Assembly (NCBI GenBank): GCA_963663945.1 | Contig: OY760687.1 | Span: forward strand, 1,860,001-1,924,000 | Direction: 5' to 3' | DNA from: Bin87 sp963663945 | GTDB lineage: Bacteria > Chloroflexota > Dehalococcoidia > Lucifugimonadales > UBA3495 | Length of the DNA: 64,000 nt | Shown: positions 42,978 through 52,014 of the stretch, in pieces | How positions within the stretch are numbered: position 1 is the stretch's first letter | How the letters are laid out: every line of letters begins with the position of its first letter | Translations under genes and position numbers: made by a program | The notes under the pieces: model-generated | The model's database searches: none | The model's input: the letters and a program-made list of their open reading frames with translations, nothing else | Told to the model about the DNA's origin: nothing

Positions 42978-43943
42978 GTGACCCTTCCTGCCACTGGACT
43001 GGTGCTCGCCCTGGCCGGCGGCGTCGGTGGGGCCAAGCTCGTCCTGGGCCTGTCCAGGATTCTGCCGCCGCACCGGCTGGCCATCGTGGTCAATACCGGC
43101 GACGACGAGCAGTTTCACGGTCTGCACGTGTCCCCGGACCTGGACACGATGACCTACACGCTGTCGGGCCTGTATAATCCCGAAACCGGCTGGGGAATCG
43201 ACGGCGATTCTTTCGAGACCCTGCAGATGCTGAACCGCCTGGGCGCTGATACGTGGTTCAATCTGGGCAGTCGGGACTTTGCCATGCACATCCGACGCAC
43301 CGAACTGCTCGCGCAGGGCTCGTCTCTAAGCCAGGTTACCGGCCAACTGACCGCTAACCTCGGTATCGAGCACCCAATCATCCCCATGAGCGATCAACCC
43401 GTGCGGACAGTTCTCGATACCGACGCCGGCACTCTCTCCATGCAGGATTATTTCGTAAAGCGCCGAGCCGAACCCGTGGTGCGCTCCATGGACTACGTCG
43501 GAGCCTCCGCTGCGGAGCCCTCCCCGGGTTTCGCGGCCGCGCTTGATGCCGCGGCCGCGATCATCATCTGCCCGTCCAACCCGTTCCTCAGCGTGGCACC
43601 CATCCTGGCGATCCCCGGTGTGCGTGACGCCATCGCAACGCACCACGCGCCCCGTGTCGCCGTGAGCCCCATCGTCGGCGGCGCTGCGGTACGCGGCCCT
43701 GCCGGCAAGATCATGCAGGAACTGGGAGCAGACGTTTCCGCCATCGGCGTCGCCCGCGAATATCGCGGCATCTGCGACGCGCTGGTCCTGGATTCCCAGG
43801 ACGCGGACCTGGCCGACGCCGTGCGCGCCGAGGGCGTTGGAGCGGCCGTCATGCCCACCATCATGCAGACCGACGAGGACAAGGTCCAACTGGCCGAGCG
43901 CGTGCTCACGTTGGCTGCCGACATGGAGAAGCAGAGATCATGA
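42978..43943 (+). CDS. cofD: 2-phospho-L-lactate transferase (CofD)
   Basis: 321 aa. CofD transfers the phospholactyl (or PEP-derived) group from the guanylylated donor to FO, giving F420-0. The opening GLVLALAGGVGGAKLVLGLS and VVNTGDDEQFHGLHVSPDLD are the family hallmarks. IICPSNPFLSVAPIL and VAVSPIVGGAAVRGPAGKIM follow later. The GTG start at 42978 is 3 bases after the cofH stop. Its own TGA overlaps the cofC ATG (ATGA), so the four genes form one coupled unit. Confidence 0.95.
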   Translation: MTLPATGLVLALAGGVGGAKLVLGLSRILPPHRLAIVVNTGDDEQFHGLHVSPDLDTMTYTLSGLYNPETGWGIDGDSFETLQMLNRLGADTWFNLGSRDFAMHIRRTELLAQGSSLSQVTGQLTANLGIEHPIIPMSDQPVRTVLDTDAGTLSMQDYFVKRRAEPVVRSMDYVGASAAEPSPGFAAALDAAAAIIICPSNPFLSVAPILAIPGVRDAIATHHAPRVAVSPIVGGAAVRGPAGKIMQELGADVSAIGVAREYRGICDALVLDSQDADLADAVRAEGVGAAVMPTIMQTDEDKVQLAERVLTLAADMEKQRS

Positions 43944-44629
43944 TCGAATCGCCCGAACAGGCCAACCCCACCGTCGTCCCGGTGATCCCCATGAAACCGC
44001 TCGCCAACTGCAAGACCCGGTTATCGCGTGTCATGGGCCCCGACGACCGCGAGGACCTCACCATGGGCATGTTCCGGCGCGTCCTGTTGGCCATTCGCGG
44101 CGCCGGCGTCGACCCCTTCTGGGTGGTCGGAGGCGACGACCGCGTCCGCCACGTCTCCCGCACCCTCGGTGCCAACTGGATGGAGGATCTGGGCCGCAAC
44201 CTCAACGACACCATCACCAAGTCCTTCGAAAACGCTCGTATGCGCGAGGTGTCGGCTCTATACCTGCCCGGCGATTTGCCCTTCATCAAGCCCGCCGATA
44301 TTCATCAGTTGATCCGCAGCGCCGAACACCAGCACAACATCACACTGTCCCCCGCCCGCCGTGACGGCGGAACCAACGCCATCCTGGTTCCCCACGACCT
44401 CATACCCTATTTCCGCCCCGAACTGGGCAACAACAGCTTTCGCAAGCATGTCGCCACCGCGGCGCGCATGGGCGTGTCCGTGGCCTTCTACTACAGCCAG
44501 GGCATGGGGTTTGACCTGGACGATGGCTCCGACCTCGAGGAATATGAGCACATGGAGCCCGGCTTGCTCACCCGGCTTCTGGGTAGAGAGCCCAGATCCC
44601 TGAACCTCACCAGCCTGGAGATCCGCTGA
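43940..44629 (+). CDS. cofC: 2-phospholactate/PEP guanylyltransferase (CofC)
   Basis: 229 aa nucleotidyltransferase that activates 2-phospholactate or PEP with GTP for CofD. PVIPMKPLANCKTRLSRVM is the nucleotide-binding start, GDLPFIKPADIHQLI the metal-binding segment and SPARRDGGTNAILVP a typical CofC motif. It overlaps cofD by 4 bases. CofE (gamma-glutamyl ligase), needed for the polyglutamate tail, is not in the window. Confidence 0.93.
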   Translation: MIESPEQANPTVVPVIPMKPLANCKTRLSRVMGPDDREDLTMGMFRRVLLAIRGAGVDPFWVVGGDDRVRHVSRTLGANWMEDLGRNLNDTITKSFENARMREVSALYLPGDLPFIKPADIHQLIRSAEHQHNITLSPARRDGGTNAILVPHDLIPYFRPELGNNSFRKHVATAARMGVSVAFYYSQGMGFDLDDGSDLEEYEHMEPGLLTRLLGREPRSLNLTSLEIR

Positions 44630-44632
44630 CCT

Positions 44633-45619
44633 ATGTCCACAAACGTACAGTTGGGTTGCCTCCTGCCGACCCGGGGCCTGCTTCTGGCAGACAGCAAGCC
44701 AACCGACGCCGAATCTGTCCTCCGCCTGGCCACCTGGGCCGAGGAGGCCGGCATGGATTCCGTGTGGGTCGGCGACAGCCTCACCGCCAAGCCTCGCCTG
44801 GAGGCCATGACCACCCTGGCCGCCATCGCCGCCCGCACCAGCCGAGTGCGCCTGGGCACCGCCGTGATGCTCATGGCCCTGCGACAACCCGTGCTGCTGG
44901 CCCAGATGATGGGCACCGTCGATCTCATCTCCGGCGGGCGCCTGCAACTCGGCGTTGGCGTCGGCGGAGCGTTCAATGGGATGCAGCAGGCGGAATGGCG
45001 TAATGCCGAGGTGCCACAACGCACCCGCGCCCGCCGTCTCGAGGAGATGATGGAGGTGGTTAAAGGCTTGGGAACCGGCAAGCCGTTCTCCTATGAGGGT
45101 CGCCATTTCCAGCTCGACGAAGTTGTCATGGAGCCAACCCCTGTGCAGTCCCACGGCGTCCCCGTGTACGTCGGCGTTCACTGGCATGGCCGCGGTGACG
45201 GCCAGGGCGCCCAGCGTGAGCGGCAGGCCCGCCGCGCCGCCCGGCTGGCCGACGGCGCGATCTCCATATCTGCTACCCCCGACGAACTCATCGAGCTGAA
45301 CGACACAGTGCGCGGCTACTGCGCGGAATACGACCGCGACCCGGCCGCCATGTCCACCGTAATGTATCTCACTGTCAACCTGGACGAGGACGTCGCCCGC
45401 GCTGAGGCCGAGGCCGAGGACTGGTTGCTCGGATACTACGGAGCCAACATCTGGGGCGACCGCTGGGGTCCTTTCGGCAGCGCAGAACGCGTTCGCGAAA
45501 AAATCCACGCCTATGCCGAGGCGGGAGCGGACCAGGTTATCGTGCGCTTTGCCACCTATCGCCAGGAGGAACAGATGCAGACCTTCCTGGAACAGGTCGC
45601 GCCCGACTTCACCCGCTGA
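44633..45619 (+). CDS. LLM-class (probably F420-dependent) oxidoreductase
   Basis: 328 aa luciferase-like TIM barrel. EEAGMDSVWVGDSLTAKPR, RVRLGTAVMLMALRQP and LISGGRLQLGVGVGGAFN are characteristic, and the last is the phosphate-binding region of F420/FMN LLM enzymes. It starts 3 bases after cofC in the same operon, which makes F420 its likely coenzyme. The reaction is unknown. Compared with the other LLM genes in this window (18.6 and 25.1 kb) it is shorter and lacks the EHH motif. Confidence 0.88.
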   Translation: MSTNVQLGCLLPTRGLLLADSKPTDAESVLRLATWAEEAGMDSVWVGDSLTAKPRLEAMTTLAAIAARTSRVRLGTAVMLMALRQPVLLAQMMGTVDLISGGRLQLGVGVGGAFNGMQQAEWRNAEVPQRTRARRLEEMMEVVKGLGTGKPFSYEGRHFQLDEVVMEPTPVQSHGVPVYVGVHWHGRGDGQGAQRERQARRAARLADGAISISATPDELIELNDTVRGYCAEYDRDPAAMSTVMYLTVNLDEDVARAEAEAEDWLLGYYGANIWGDRWGPFGSAERVREKIHAYAEAGADQVIVRFATYRQEEQMQTFLEQVAPDFTR

Positions 45620-45669
45620 ACCCACCGGCTTGTGCTCAGCTCATATCCATAATGTGACGAGGTAACCCC

Positions 45670-46443
45670 GTGTTCCCGATAGATCTGACTGGCCGCAATG
45701 CGGTCATTTTTGGTGTCGCCAACGACCGCAGCATCGCGTGGGCCATCGCCCGCACCCTCGCCGACGCCGGCGCCCGCATCGCCCTGACCTACCAGAATGA
45801 CCGGCTGCGCAGCCGTGTCGAACGTCTCGCCGATACGCTGCAGGATCCGGTGTTGATCGAATGCGACGCGTCGGACGACGATCAGATCCAAGGCGTGTTC
45901 GATACCATCGGTGACCAGATGGGCTCGTTGTCCATACTGGTCCACAGCATCGCGTTCGCCAACCGGGACGATCTCGCCGGCCGCCTCGCCGACACCGGCC
46001 GCGATGGCTTTCGCACCGCCCTCGAAATCAGCGCCTTCACGCTCTTGCCCATGGTCCGCCATGCCGCACCGCTTATGACCGACGGCGGCAGCGTCATCGC
46101 CATGACCTTCCATGCTTCCAGCCGCGTGTATCCCGGCTACAACGTCATGGGCACCGCCAAGGCCGCCCTCGAGCACGAGGTGCGCCAGCTGGCCTACGAA
46201 TTCGGGGAATCCAACATCCGTGTGAACGCCATTTCAGCCGGCCCGGTCGATACCCTCGCCGCCAGGGGAATCAGCGGCTTCCTGGATATGCGCCGCGCCC
46301 ACGCCGAAAAGGCTCCATTGGGCCGGAACATCACCGCTGACGAGGTGGCGCAGACCGCCCTCTTCCTCTGCAGCGATCTGTCCAGTGGCGTAACCGGAAC
46401 GATCCTTCCGGTGGACGCCGGCTACCACATCATGGCGGTGTGA
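45670..46443 (+). CDS. fabI: Enoyl-[acyl-carrier-protein] reductase FabI
   Basis: 257 aa short-chain dehydrogenase of the FabI type, which performs the last step of each fatty acid elongation cycle. GVANDRSIAWAIARTLADAG is the NAD-binding opening specific to FabI. The catalytic pair is Y-x6-K in YNVMGTAKAALE, and the upstream tyrosine is in SRVYPG. ILPVDAGYHIMAV ends the protein like most FabI. The GTG at 45670 is the start, with GAGG about 8 bases upstream. It lies 50 bases after the LLM gene and may be read from the cof operon. Confidence 0.92.
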   Translation: MFPIDLTGRNAVIFGVANDRSIAWAIARTLADAGARIALTYQNDRLRSRVERLADTLQDPVLIECDASDDDQIQGVFDTIGDQMGSLSILVHSIAFANRDDLAGRLADTGRDGFRTALEISAFTLLPMVRHAAPLMTDGGSVIAMTFHASSRVYPGYNVMGTAKAALEHEVRQLAYEFGESNIRVNAISAGPVDTLAARGISGFLDMRRAHAEKAPLGRNITADEVAQTALFLCSDLSSGVTGTILPVDAGYHIMAV

Positions 46444-46455
46444 GACGCCGGCAGT

Positions 46456-47235
46456 CTAGATTGCTTCCAACTGTTGCCGGTCGGCTGCGGCCTTTTCGCT
46501 CAGCCCGAGCTCGGTGTACGCCTTGGCGCGGTTGGCCCATGCTTCCCGGTAACGCGGGTCCAGCGCGATAGCCTTGGTGAACTGGTCCACGGCCTCGCGA
46601 ACCCTCCCTTGGTTGAACATCGAGAGGCCCAACTCGGTCATGCCGGCTGCGGTGAGCGGTCGCGTAATGGTTAGCGGCGCTATGGAGAATGCCGGAGCTG
46701 GTTCGGGTTCCGGCGCACCAGGCTGCGCAGTTCCCGCCGCTTCCGCGTCGTCCGCCTGCTGTGATGCCATAACCGGATCTGCCGCCGGCTGGGTTGGAGA
46801 TGCGCCGGTCGTCGGCGCGCCCTGCTCAACACCCTCGGTGGCTCCAGGTGCGAAGGTCTGCCCGCCGGCCGTTTCCGTTCCTTCAGTGGCTGTGGCCGTG
46901 GCGTCCGTCGTCGCATAGGGCCGCGTCAGTTCCCATCCGCAGTTGGTGCAGAAGGTCGGGCCTGCCTCATGCGAGTGCTGGCACCGGGGGCACGGAGTCA
47001 TCCCGTCCTGTCCATTTTCGGTCGCAACCGGCCTTCGGGCTGGCATGAATACCAGCGCCAGCATCGGCAGCATGCAGAGCACCGTGATCCACTCGGGGAA
47101 GATGTCGAGCAGGCCTACGGCGGGTATCGCGGCGACGCCACCCCAGACCAGTGCGTTTCGACCCTTGTTCCGCGCGAGCCTCGCGGTCCACAGCACCACG
47201 AAAAGCAGGGACAGGATTTGAAGAATTATACTCAT
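46456..47235 (-). CDS. Membrane protein with zinc ribbon and TPR repeats
   Basis: About 259 aa from the ATG at 47233-47235 (a GTG lies two codons earlier). Two N-terminal transmembrane helices (IILQILSLLFVVLW and WITVLCMLPMLALVFM) are followed by a zinc ribbon, CPRCQHSHEAGPTFCTNCGW. A long Ala/Thr/Pro/Glu-rich linker comes next, then a C-terminal TPR pair starting GLSMFNQGRVREAVDQFTKA. The TPR would bind a protein partner; the location and partner are unknown. It is convergent with fabI. A TATAAT-containing promoter lies just upstream. Confidence 0.75.
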   Translation of the reverse strand: MSIILQILSLLFVVLWTARLARNKGRNALVWGGVAAIPAVGLLDIFPEWITVLCMLPMLALVFMPARRPVATENGQDGMTPCPRCQHSHEAGPTFCTNCGWELTRPYATTDATATATEGTETAGGQTFAPGATEGVEQGAPTTGASPTQPAADPVMASQQADDAEAAGTAQPGAPEPEPAPAFSIAPLTITRPLTAAGMTELGLSMFNQGRVREAVDQFTKAIALDPRYREAWANRAKAYTELGLSEKAAADRQQLEAI

Positions 47236-47265
47236 TGGCACCCAAAATCAGCCGGGATTGTTCTT

Positions 47266-47295
47266 ATTATAACGGGATTGCTGCGTCACCGGCAA
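47266..47295 (-). promoter_or_regulatory. Promoter of the TPR membrane protein gene
   Basis: On the minus strand TTGCCG (47290-47295), 18-base spacer, perfect TATAAT (47266-47271), about 30 bases before the start codon. Confidence 0.5.
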
Positions 47296-47519
47296 ACTTG
47301 CGCGTGAGCGTCGTGACGGAGCCGTGCCGATTCCCAGCCTTCGTGTCGCGATTTGCAGGGCACTCACTGCCCTGCCCTGGATCCGTTGCGGCACAAATCG
47401 GCCGAATCCCGCTTGATTTCCCGGATTGGGGAGACGGCGCCTGCGAACCCGTTATTCATGGCCTCCTGGCCGCAACTCGCACGCCGTGGGCCCGGATATG
47501 CCGGCTTGTGGGTTGCAAA

Positions 47520-47549
47520 TTGACAGTTTCGCCCGCACGATGCTATCGT
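47520..47549 (+). promoter_or_regulatory. Promoter of the FBP aldolase/phosphatase gene
   Basis: TTGACA (47520-47525), 18-base spacer, TATCGT (47544-47549), about 80 bases of leader to the ATG at 47635. Confidence 0.55.
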
Positions 47550-47634
47550 GCAAAGGCAATTTTTCACGTTTTGGAAGTATGATTTCGCGCCGGCTCCAGT
47601 TCCCGGTCGCACTCGCGTGGGAGGGACAACTCAC

Positions 47635-48813
47635 ATGGATTTGACCATTTCTGTGCTCAAAGCGGACGTAGGCTCCATTGGTGGTCACACCAAGCCGTCC
47701 GACCGCATGATGGACGCCGTGCGCGCGGCCGCCGATAAAGCAGTCCGCGACGGCCTGCTCATCGATGCCTACGTCGGCCACACCGGCGATGACATCTGTA
47801 TCACCACTACCCACACCCGTGGCGACAACGATGATGCGGTCCACCAATTTGCCTGGACCTCCTTCCTCGAGGCCACTGAAATCGCCCGCCAGTACGGGCT
47901 CTACGGCGCCGGTCAGGACCTGCTCGTCGACGCTCCGTCTGGCAACATCCGTGGCGCCGGCCCCGCCGTGGCCGAGATCACCTTCGATCACGACCCGGTC
48001 AAGACCAACCCCATCCGCCCCGCGGAATCGTTCTTCGTCCTCGCCGCCGACAAGTGCGGCCCCGGCGCGTACAACTTGCCGACATTCCTCGGCTTTGCCG
48101 ACCCGATGTACTGCGCTGGTCTGATGCTCCCCCGCCTGGGCGATGGGTTCACCTTTAACATCATCGACATGGACAACACCGATGGTGACAGCATCATTTC
48201 GTTGAACGCTCCCGAGGACTACTATCGCATCACGGTGCTGCTGCGCGACAACGAGCGGTTTGCCATCGAAAGCGTCACCTCTCGCTACACCGGCCAGACC
48301 GCGGCCGCCATCTCGGCCACGCGCCTGCACAACATCGCGGGTAGCTACACCGGCAAGGACGACCCCGTGGCCGTGGTTCGCAACCAGGGGATTTTCCCCG
48401 CGCCGGAGGAGCTGATCTCCCCCTACACCAAGGCCCACTACATCGGCGGTGACGCTCGTGGTTCCCACGTCATGCCCCTGATGCCCGTGGCCATCAACAC
48501 TGCCGTAACCGGCATGTACTGCCTGCCGCTGGTGTCCTGCATGGGCTTCAGCATCAGCGCGGAGGGCAAGTTCTCAGAATCCTCGACGGACTTCTTCGAC
48601 AACCCGGCTTGGGACTACACCCGCCAACTGGCCCAGGAAAAGGGCATCGCCATGCGCTCCCAGGGTTGGTCCGGCGCGGCCATGCTGCCCTACGGAGAGC
48701 TGGAGTACTCCGGTTTCCGCCAGAGCATCGGCGACCTCGTGGACCGCTTTGCGATCCGTACCAACGGGCACCAGCCGGCCGCCCAGCCGGTCACTACTGG
48801 CGACGACGACTAG
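47635..48813 (+). CDS. fbp: Fructose-1,6-bisphosphate aldolase/phosphatase (archaeal type)
   Basis: 392 aa class V FBPase, the bifunctional gluconeogenic enzyme of archaea and deep-branching bacteria. It condenses triose phosphates and dephosphorylates the product to fructose 6-phosphate. Family marks are ISVLKADVGSIGGHTKP (N-terminal metal-binding residues), AYVGHTGDDICITTTH, GAGQDLLVDAPSGNIRGAGP and YIGGDARGSHVMPLMPVAIN. The start is ATG at 47635 with GGGAGGG upstream. Full length. Its presence makes gluconeogenesis unidirectional. Followed by a strong terminator. Confidence 0.95.
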   Translation: MDLTISVLKADVGSIGGHTKPSDRMMDAVRAAADKAVRDGLLIDAYVGHTGDDICITTTHTRGDNDDAVHQFAWTSFLEATEIARQYGLYGAGQDLLVDAPSGNIRGAGPAVAEITFDHDPVKTNPIRPAESFFVLAADKCGPGAYNLPTFLGFADPMYCAGLMLPRLGDGFTFNIIDMDNTDGDSIISLNAPEDYYRITVLLRDNERFAIESVTSRYTGQTAAAISATRLHNIAGSYTGKDDPVAVVRNQGIFPAPEELISPYTKAHYIGGDARGSHVMPLMPVAINTAVTGMYCLPLVSCMGFSISAEGKFSESSTDFFDNPAWDYTRQLAQEKGIAMRSQGWSGAAMLPYGELEYSGFRQSIGDLVDRFAIRTNGHQPAAQPVTTGDDD

Positions 48814-48834
48814 TACGTCAACATCGCAGAAGCC

Positions 48835-48861
48835 AAGGGGCGGGTGAAAAACCCGCCCCTT
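48835..48861. terminator. Terminator after fbp
   Basis: 11-bp stem AAGGGGCGGGT (48835-48845) / ACCCGCCCCTT (48851-48861) with GAAAA loop and T-rich tail. Outer arms (GGGGCG/CGCCCC) resemble the GGGGCGAAT palindromes but the inner part differs. Confidence 0.7.
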
Positions 48862-48903
48862 ATTCTTTCAGCGTCTATCGGCCGTTGCGACCGTCCGCCG
48901 CAG

Positions 48904-50091
48904 TCAGGCGGAAAATATCCCGTTGCGCTCAAAGATCGCCGCCAGTTCCGCGATGCCGTCAGACACAGTTTGCGCCGTCGGGTGCCCGAAACACAGCCGC
49001 GCCATGTGCCTGCCGTTGCCCTCCGGCGAGAACATCGCGCCGTTGTAGTATCCGACGCCTTCGCTGAACGACTGGTCCTGGAACCCGGCTAGGTCCGTGC
49101 CCTCCGGCATGGTTAGCCACAGGTACAGCCCGCCCTCGGGTTTCGACCAGGTGGCGCGATTGCCGAAGTGCTCACCCAGCGCGGCCAGCATCGCGTCGCG
49201 CTTGGCCCGCAGCGCCTGGTTTTCCTCGTCGATGTGGTCGTACATGTGGTTGCGCAGGTACTCTTCAATCGCCAGCGCCGCGAACTGGTTCACGCCGCCC
49301 GACTTGAAGCTCAGCGCTCGCTCGCGCACCACCTCGGGAGCCACCAGGTATCCCATCCGCACGCCGGGCGCGATGATCTTCGACATCGAACCCACGTACA
49401 TGACTCCGCCGCTGTCGGCCATGCTGCTGATCGACGTGACGTCTTCGCCCTCGAAGCGCAGGTCGACATAACAGTCGTCTTCCAGGATCGGGACGCCGTG
49501 GCTCTGGCAGACTTCCAGCATGCGCTGTCGTCGTTCCAGCGTCGCCGTCCATCCCAGGGGGTTCTGGAAGGTCGGTATGGTGTACAGGAACTTTACTCGA
49601 CGGCCCGCCGCATGCTGTGCCCGAATGGTCTCGTCCAGGGCCTCAGGGATGATCCCGTCGTCGTCGCATTTGACGCCCACAACGTTCGCGCTCCACAACC
49701 GCATTTGGCGCATGGTTCCGAGGTACACGTACTCTTCGGTCAGCAGCACGTCGCCCGGGTCCGTCATCGCCTGGATCAGCATGTTGATCGCTTCGCCCGA
49801 ACCCGATGTGAGCACGATGTCGTCGGCCGTGACATCCATCTGCCGGTCCCGGCGCAGCTTGTCCGCCACCAGTTCCCGCAGCGGCGGATATCCCGCCGAA
49901 ACTGGGTAATACGCCAGGTCGCGCCCTTCCCGCTCCAGCGCGGTGCTCAACGCGTCGACCAGACCCGTCAAAGGCAGCGTATCCGGATCCGGGTAGGCAA
50001 CGGCGAAGTCATACTTGGCGTGCCGGTTCGCCCCGCGCGTTGTGATCGGGGCCCGTTCGGCAAACAGCCCGTCGTAACTGAACTCGCTCAT
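48904..50091 (-). CDS. PLP-dependent aminotransferase, class I/II
   Basis: 395 aa from the ATG at 50089-50091, set by AGGAGG just upstream (an open frame continues to 50229). IVLTSGSGEAINMLIQAMTD, TIPTFQNPLGWTATLERR and the PLP lysine in YVGSMSKIIAPGVRMGY are clear. It resembles the aminotransferase at 23.7-25.0 kb, and both look like LysN/2-aminoadipate-type or MocR-derived transaminases without a DNA-binding domain. It is followed on the left by fbp in convergent orientation; aspS lies upstream on the same strand. Confidence 0.9.
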   Translation of the reverse strand: MSEFSYDGLFAERAPITTRGANRHAKYDFAVAYPDPDTLPLTGLVDALSTALEREGRDLAYYPVSAGYPPLRELVADKLRRDRQMDVTADDIVLTSGSGEAINMLIQAMTDPGDVLLTEEYVYLGTMRQMRLWSANVVGVKCDDDGIIPEALDETIRAQHAAGRRVKFLYTIPTFQNPLGWTATLERRQRMLEVCQSHGVPILEDDCYVDLRFEGEDVTSISSMADSGGVMYVGSMSKIIAPGVRMGYLVAPEVVRERALSFKSGGVNQFAALAIEEYLRNHMYDHIDEENQALRAKRDAMLAALGEHFGNRATWSKPEGGLYLWLTMPEGTDLAGFQDQSFSEGVGYYNGAMFSPEGNGRHMARLCFGHPTAQTVSDGIAELAAIFERNGIFSA

Positions 50092-50164
50092 CGATTGTCC
50101 TCCTGTACGGACGCCAGTGCCGCGCCCCGGGGAATGATCTCGTCGTTGCCGTTGCTTTCCGCCG

Positions 50165-51955
50165 CTATTCCACGACGCGTATCGCCAGGTCACGCAACTG
50201 CCCGGCGTCCACCCCGGAGGGCGCGCCAAACAGCAGGTCGGACCCGCTCTGCGTTTTCGGGAACGCGATTACCTCGCGCAGCGATTCGGCCCCGGCGAGA
50301 ATCGCCACCAGCCGGTCGATCCCGGGCGCAATGCCCCCGTGCGGAGGCGCGCCGTAGTCGAATGCTTCCAATATGTGGCCGAACCGGTCGGCGATCTGAT
50401 CCGGGGAGTAGCCCAGGATGCCGAAAACTTTTTCTTGCAGGTCACGGCGATGTATGCGGATGCTGCCGCTGGCCAACTCAGATCCGTTGCAGACCAGGTC
50501 GTATGCCCGCGACGGGATGGACGAGAAATCGTCGCCATCCAGCATCCCCTCACATCCGGGAGCCGGCGCGGTGAATGGATGGTGCGCCGAGTCCCACCGG
50601 CCCGCATCGTCGTCCCAGTCGAACAGCGGGAACTCCGTTACAAACGCGAAGGAAAGGGTGTCCGGATCGGCCAGTTCCAGCTGCCCCGCCAGGTGCGACC
50701 GCATCGCCGCCAACCATTGGTTAGCCAGCCGAGCCGGCCCCGCCATCAGCGCTATCAGGTCGCCGCGCTGCGCTCCGGCTCGATCGGCCAGCCGCCGCAC
50801 CCACTCCGCGGGCATCCGCAAACCTGGCGAGAGCAATGCGTCGTCATCCGTCAGCGAATCCAGCGTACCCTCTCCGGTGAGCCTGACGTGGCTCATCCCG
50901 GCGGCGCCGAATTCCTTGGCCGTCTCCTCCATCCGCCGCATGTCCGAGCTCGTGAGGCTGCCCATCCCGGGCACGGCCATCGCCTTGATGATCCCGCCTC
51001 GGTCCAGTATGCCGTGGAACACCCGGAACTCCGTCTCGGCGGCCAGGTCGCTCACGTCGGCCATTTCCAAACCGTAGCGCAGGTCCGGCTTGTCGCTCCC
51101 GAACCGTGCCATGGCATCCGCGTAGGACAGGCGTTGGAACGGAGTCTTGACCTTGAATTGCGGGGTCAAATCCCGCACCAGCCCGGCGTACAGCCCTTCG
51201 ATCAGGCCCAGCACGTCTTCCTCTTCGACAAAGCTCATCTCCAGGTCCAGTTGCGTGAACTCCGGCTGCCGGTCGGCTCGCAGGTCCTCGTCCCGGAAGC
51301 ACCGGGCAATCTGGAAATATCGCTCTACGCCACTCACCATCAGCAACTGCTTCAACTGCTGCGGCGATTGCGGCAACGCATAGAAATTCCCCGGGTGCGT
51401 CCTGCTCGGCACCAGGTAGTCGCGAGCGCCTTCCGGCGTACTCTTGATCAGGATCGGCGTCTCAATCTCCAGAAAGCCATGGTCATCCAGGTAGTCCCGG
51501 ATGTATTTCACCGCCCGGTGGCGCAGCCGCAGGTTCTCCTGCATTTTCGGCCGTCGGAGGTCGAGATAGCGGTAGCGCAGTCGCAGGCTTTCGTCCGCAT
51601 CAACCTCGTCCGTGATGTAGAAGGGCGGCGTGAGCGACTGGTTCAACACCGTCAGCCCTTCCACCATCACCTCGATCTCGCCCGTGGGCAGCGACGGATT
51701 TTCCGAACCCTCCGGCCTGAGCCGGACCGTTCCGGTCACCTCGACGCACCACTCCGAACGCAACCGTTCGGCGGTCTCATAGTCCTCGGCCGACAAGTTC
51801 TCCGGATTCAGCACCACTTGCACGTATCCGGAGCGGTCCCTCAGATCAATGAATATTATCCCGCCATGATCCCGGCGCCGGCTCACCCAGCCGGATAGAG
51901 TCGTGGTGGTGCCATCGTGGGCGGCGCGCAACTGGCCGCAGTCTTGGGTCTTCAG
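50165..51955 (-). CDS. aspS: Aspartyl-tRNA synthetase
   Basis: 596 aa bacterial-type class IIb synthetase. An OB-fold anticodon domain comes first (GWVSRRRDHGGIIFIDLRDR), then motif 1, motif 2 (CFRDEDLRADRQPEFTQLD), the GAD insertion domain, and motif 3 (GIAPGIDRLVAILAG). The likely start is a CTG at 51953-51955: the family start MKTQDCG lies there, CAGGAG is 8 bases upstream, and no ATG, GTG or TTG fits. An ATG at 52135 would overlap the neighbouring gene by 120 bases and has no family match. Whether it also charges tRNA-Asn cannot be told. Confidence 0.93.
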   Translation of the reverse strand: MKTQDCGQLRAAHDGTTTTLSGWVSRRRDHGGIIFIDLRDRSGYVQVVLNPENLSAEDYETAERLRSEWCVEVTGTVRLRPEGSENPSLPTGEIEVMVEGLTVLNQSLTPPFYITDEVDADESLRLRYRYLDLRRPKMQENLRLRHRAVKYIRDYLDDHGFLEIETPILIKSTPEGARDYLVPSRTHPGNFYALPQSPQQLKQLLMVSGVERYFQIARCFRDEDLRADRQPEFTQLDLEMSFVEEEDVLGLIEGLYAGLVRDLTPQFKVKTPFQRLSYADAMARFGSDKPDLRYGLEMADVSDLAAETEFRVFHGILDRGGIIKAMAVPGMGSLTSSDMRRMEETAKEFGAAGMSHVRLTGEGTLDSLTDDDALLSPGLRMPAEWVRRLADRAGAQRGDLIALMAGPARLANQWLAAMRSHLAGQLELADPDTLSFAFVTEFPLFDWDDDAGRWDSAHHPFTAPAPGCEGMLDGDDFSSIPSRAYDLVCNGSELASGSIRIHRRDLQEKVFGILGYSPDQIADRFGHILEAFDYGAPPHGGIAPGIDRLVAILAGAESLREVIAFPKTQSGSDLLFGAPSGVDAGQLRDLAIRVVE

Positions 51956-52014
51956 GGCGTCAACTCCTGGGAGGATTGTTGCCTGGGAGGATTGATGATG
52001 CTTGTGTCGCCGGG

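Larger units (their letters stand above)
47242..47634. other. Divergent intergenic region
   Basis: 393 bases between the TPR membrane protein gene and the FBP aldolase/phosphatase gene. It holds one promoter in each direction (listed separately). The middle, about 47300-47510, shows no gene or repeat I can support. Confidence 0.5.
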
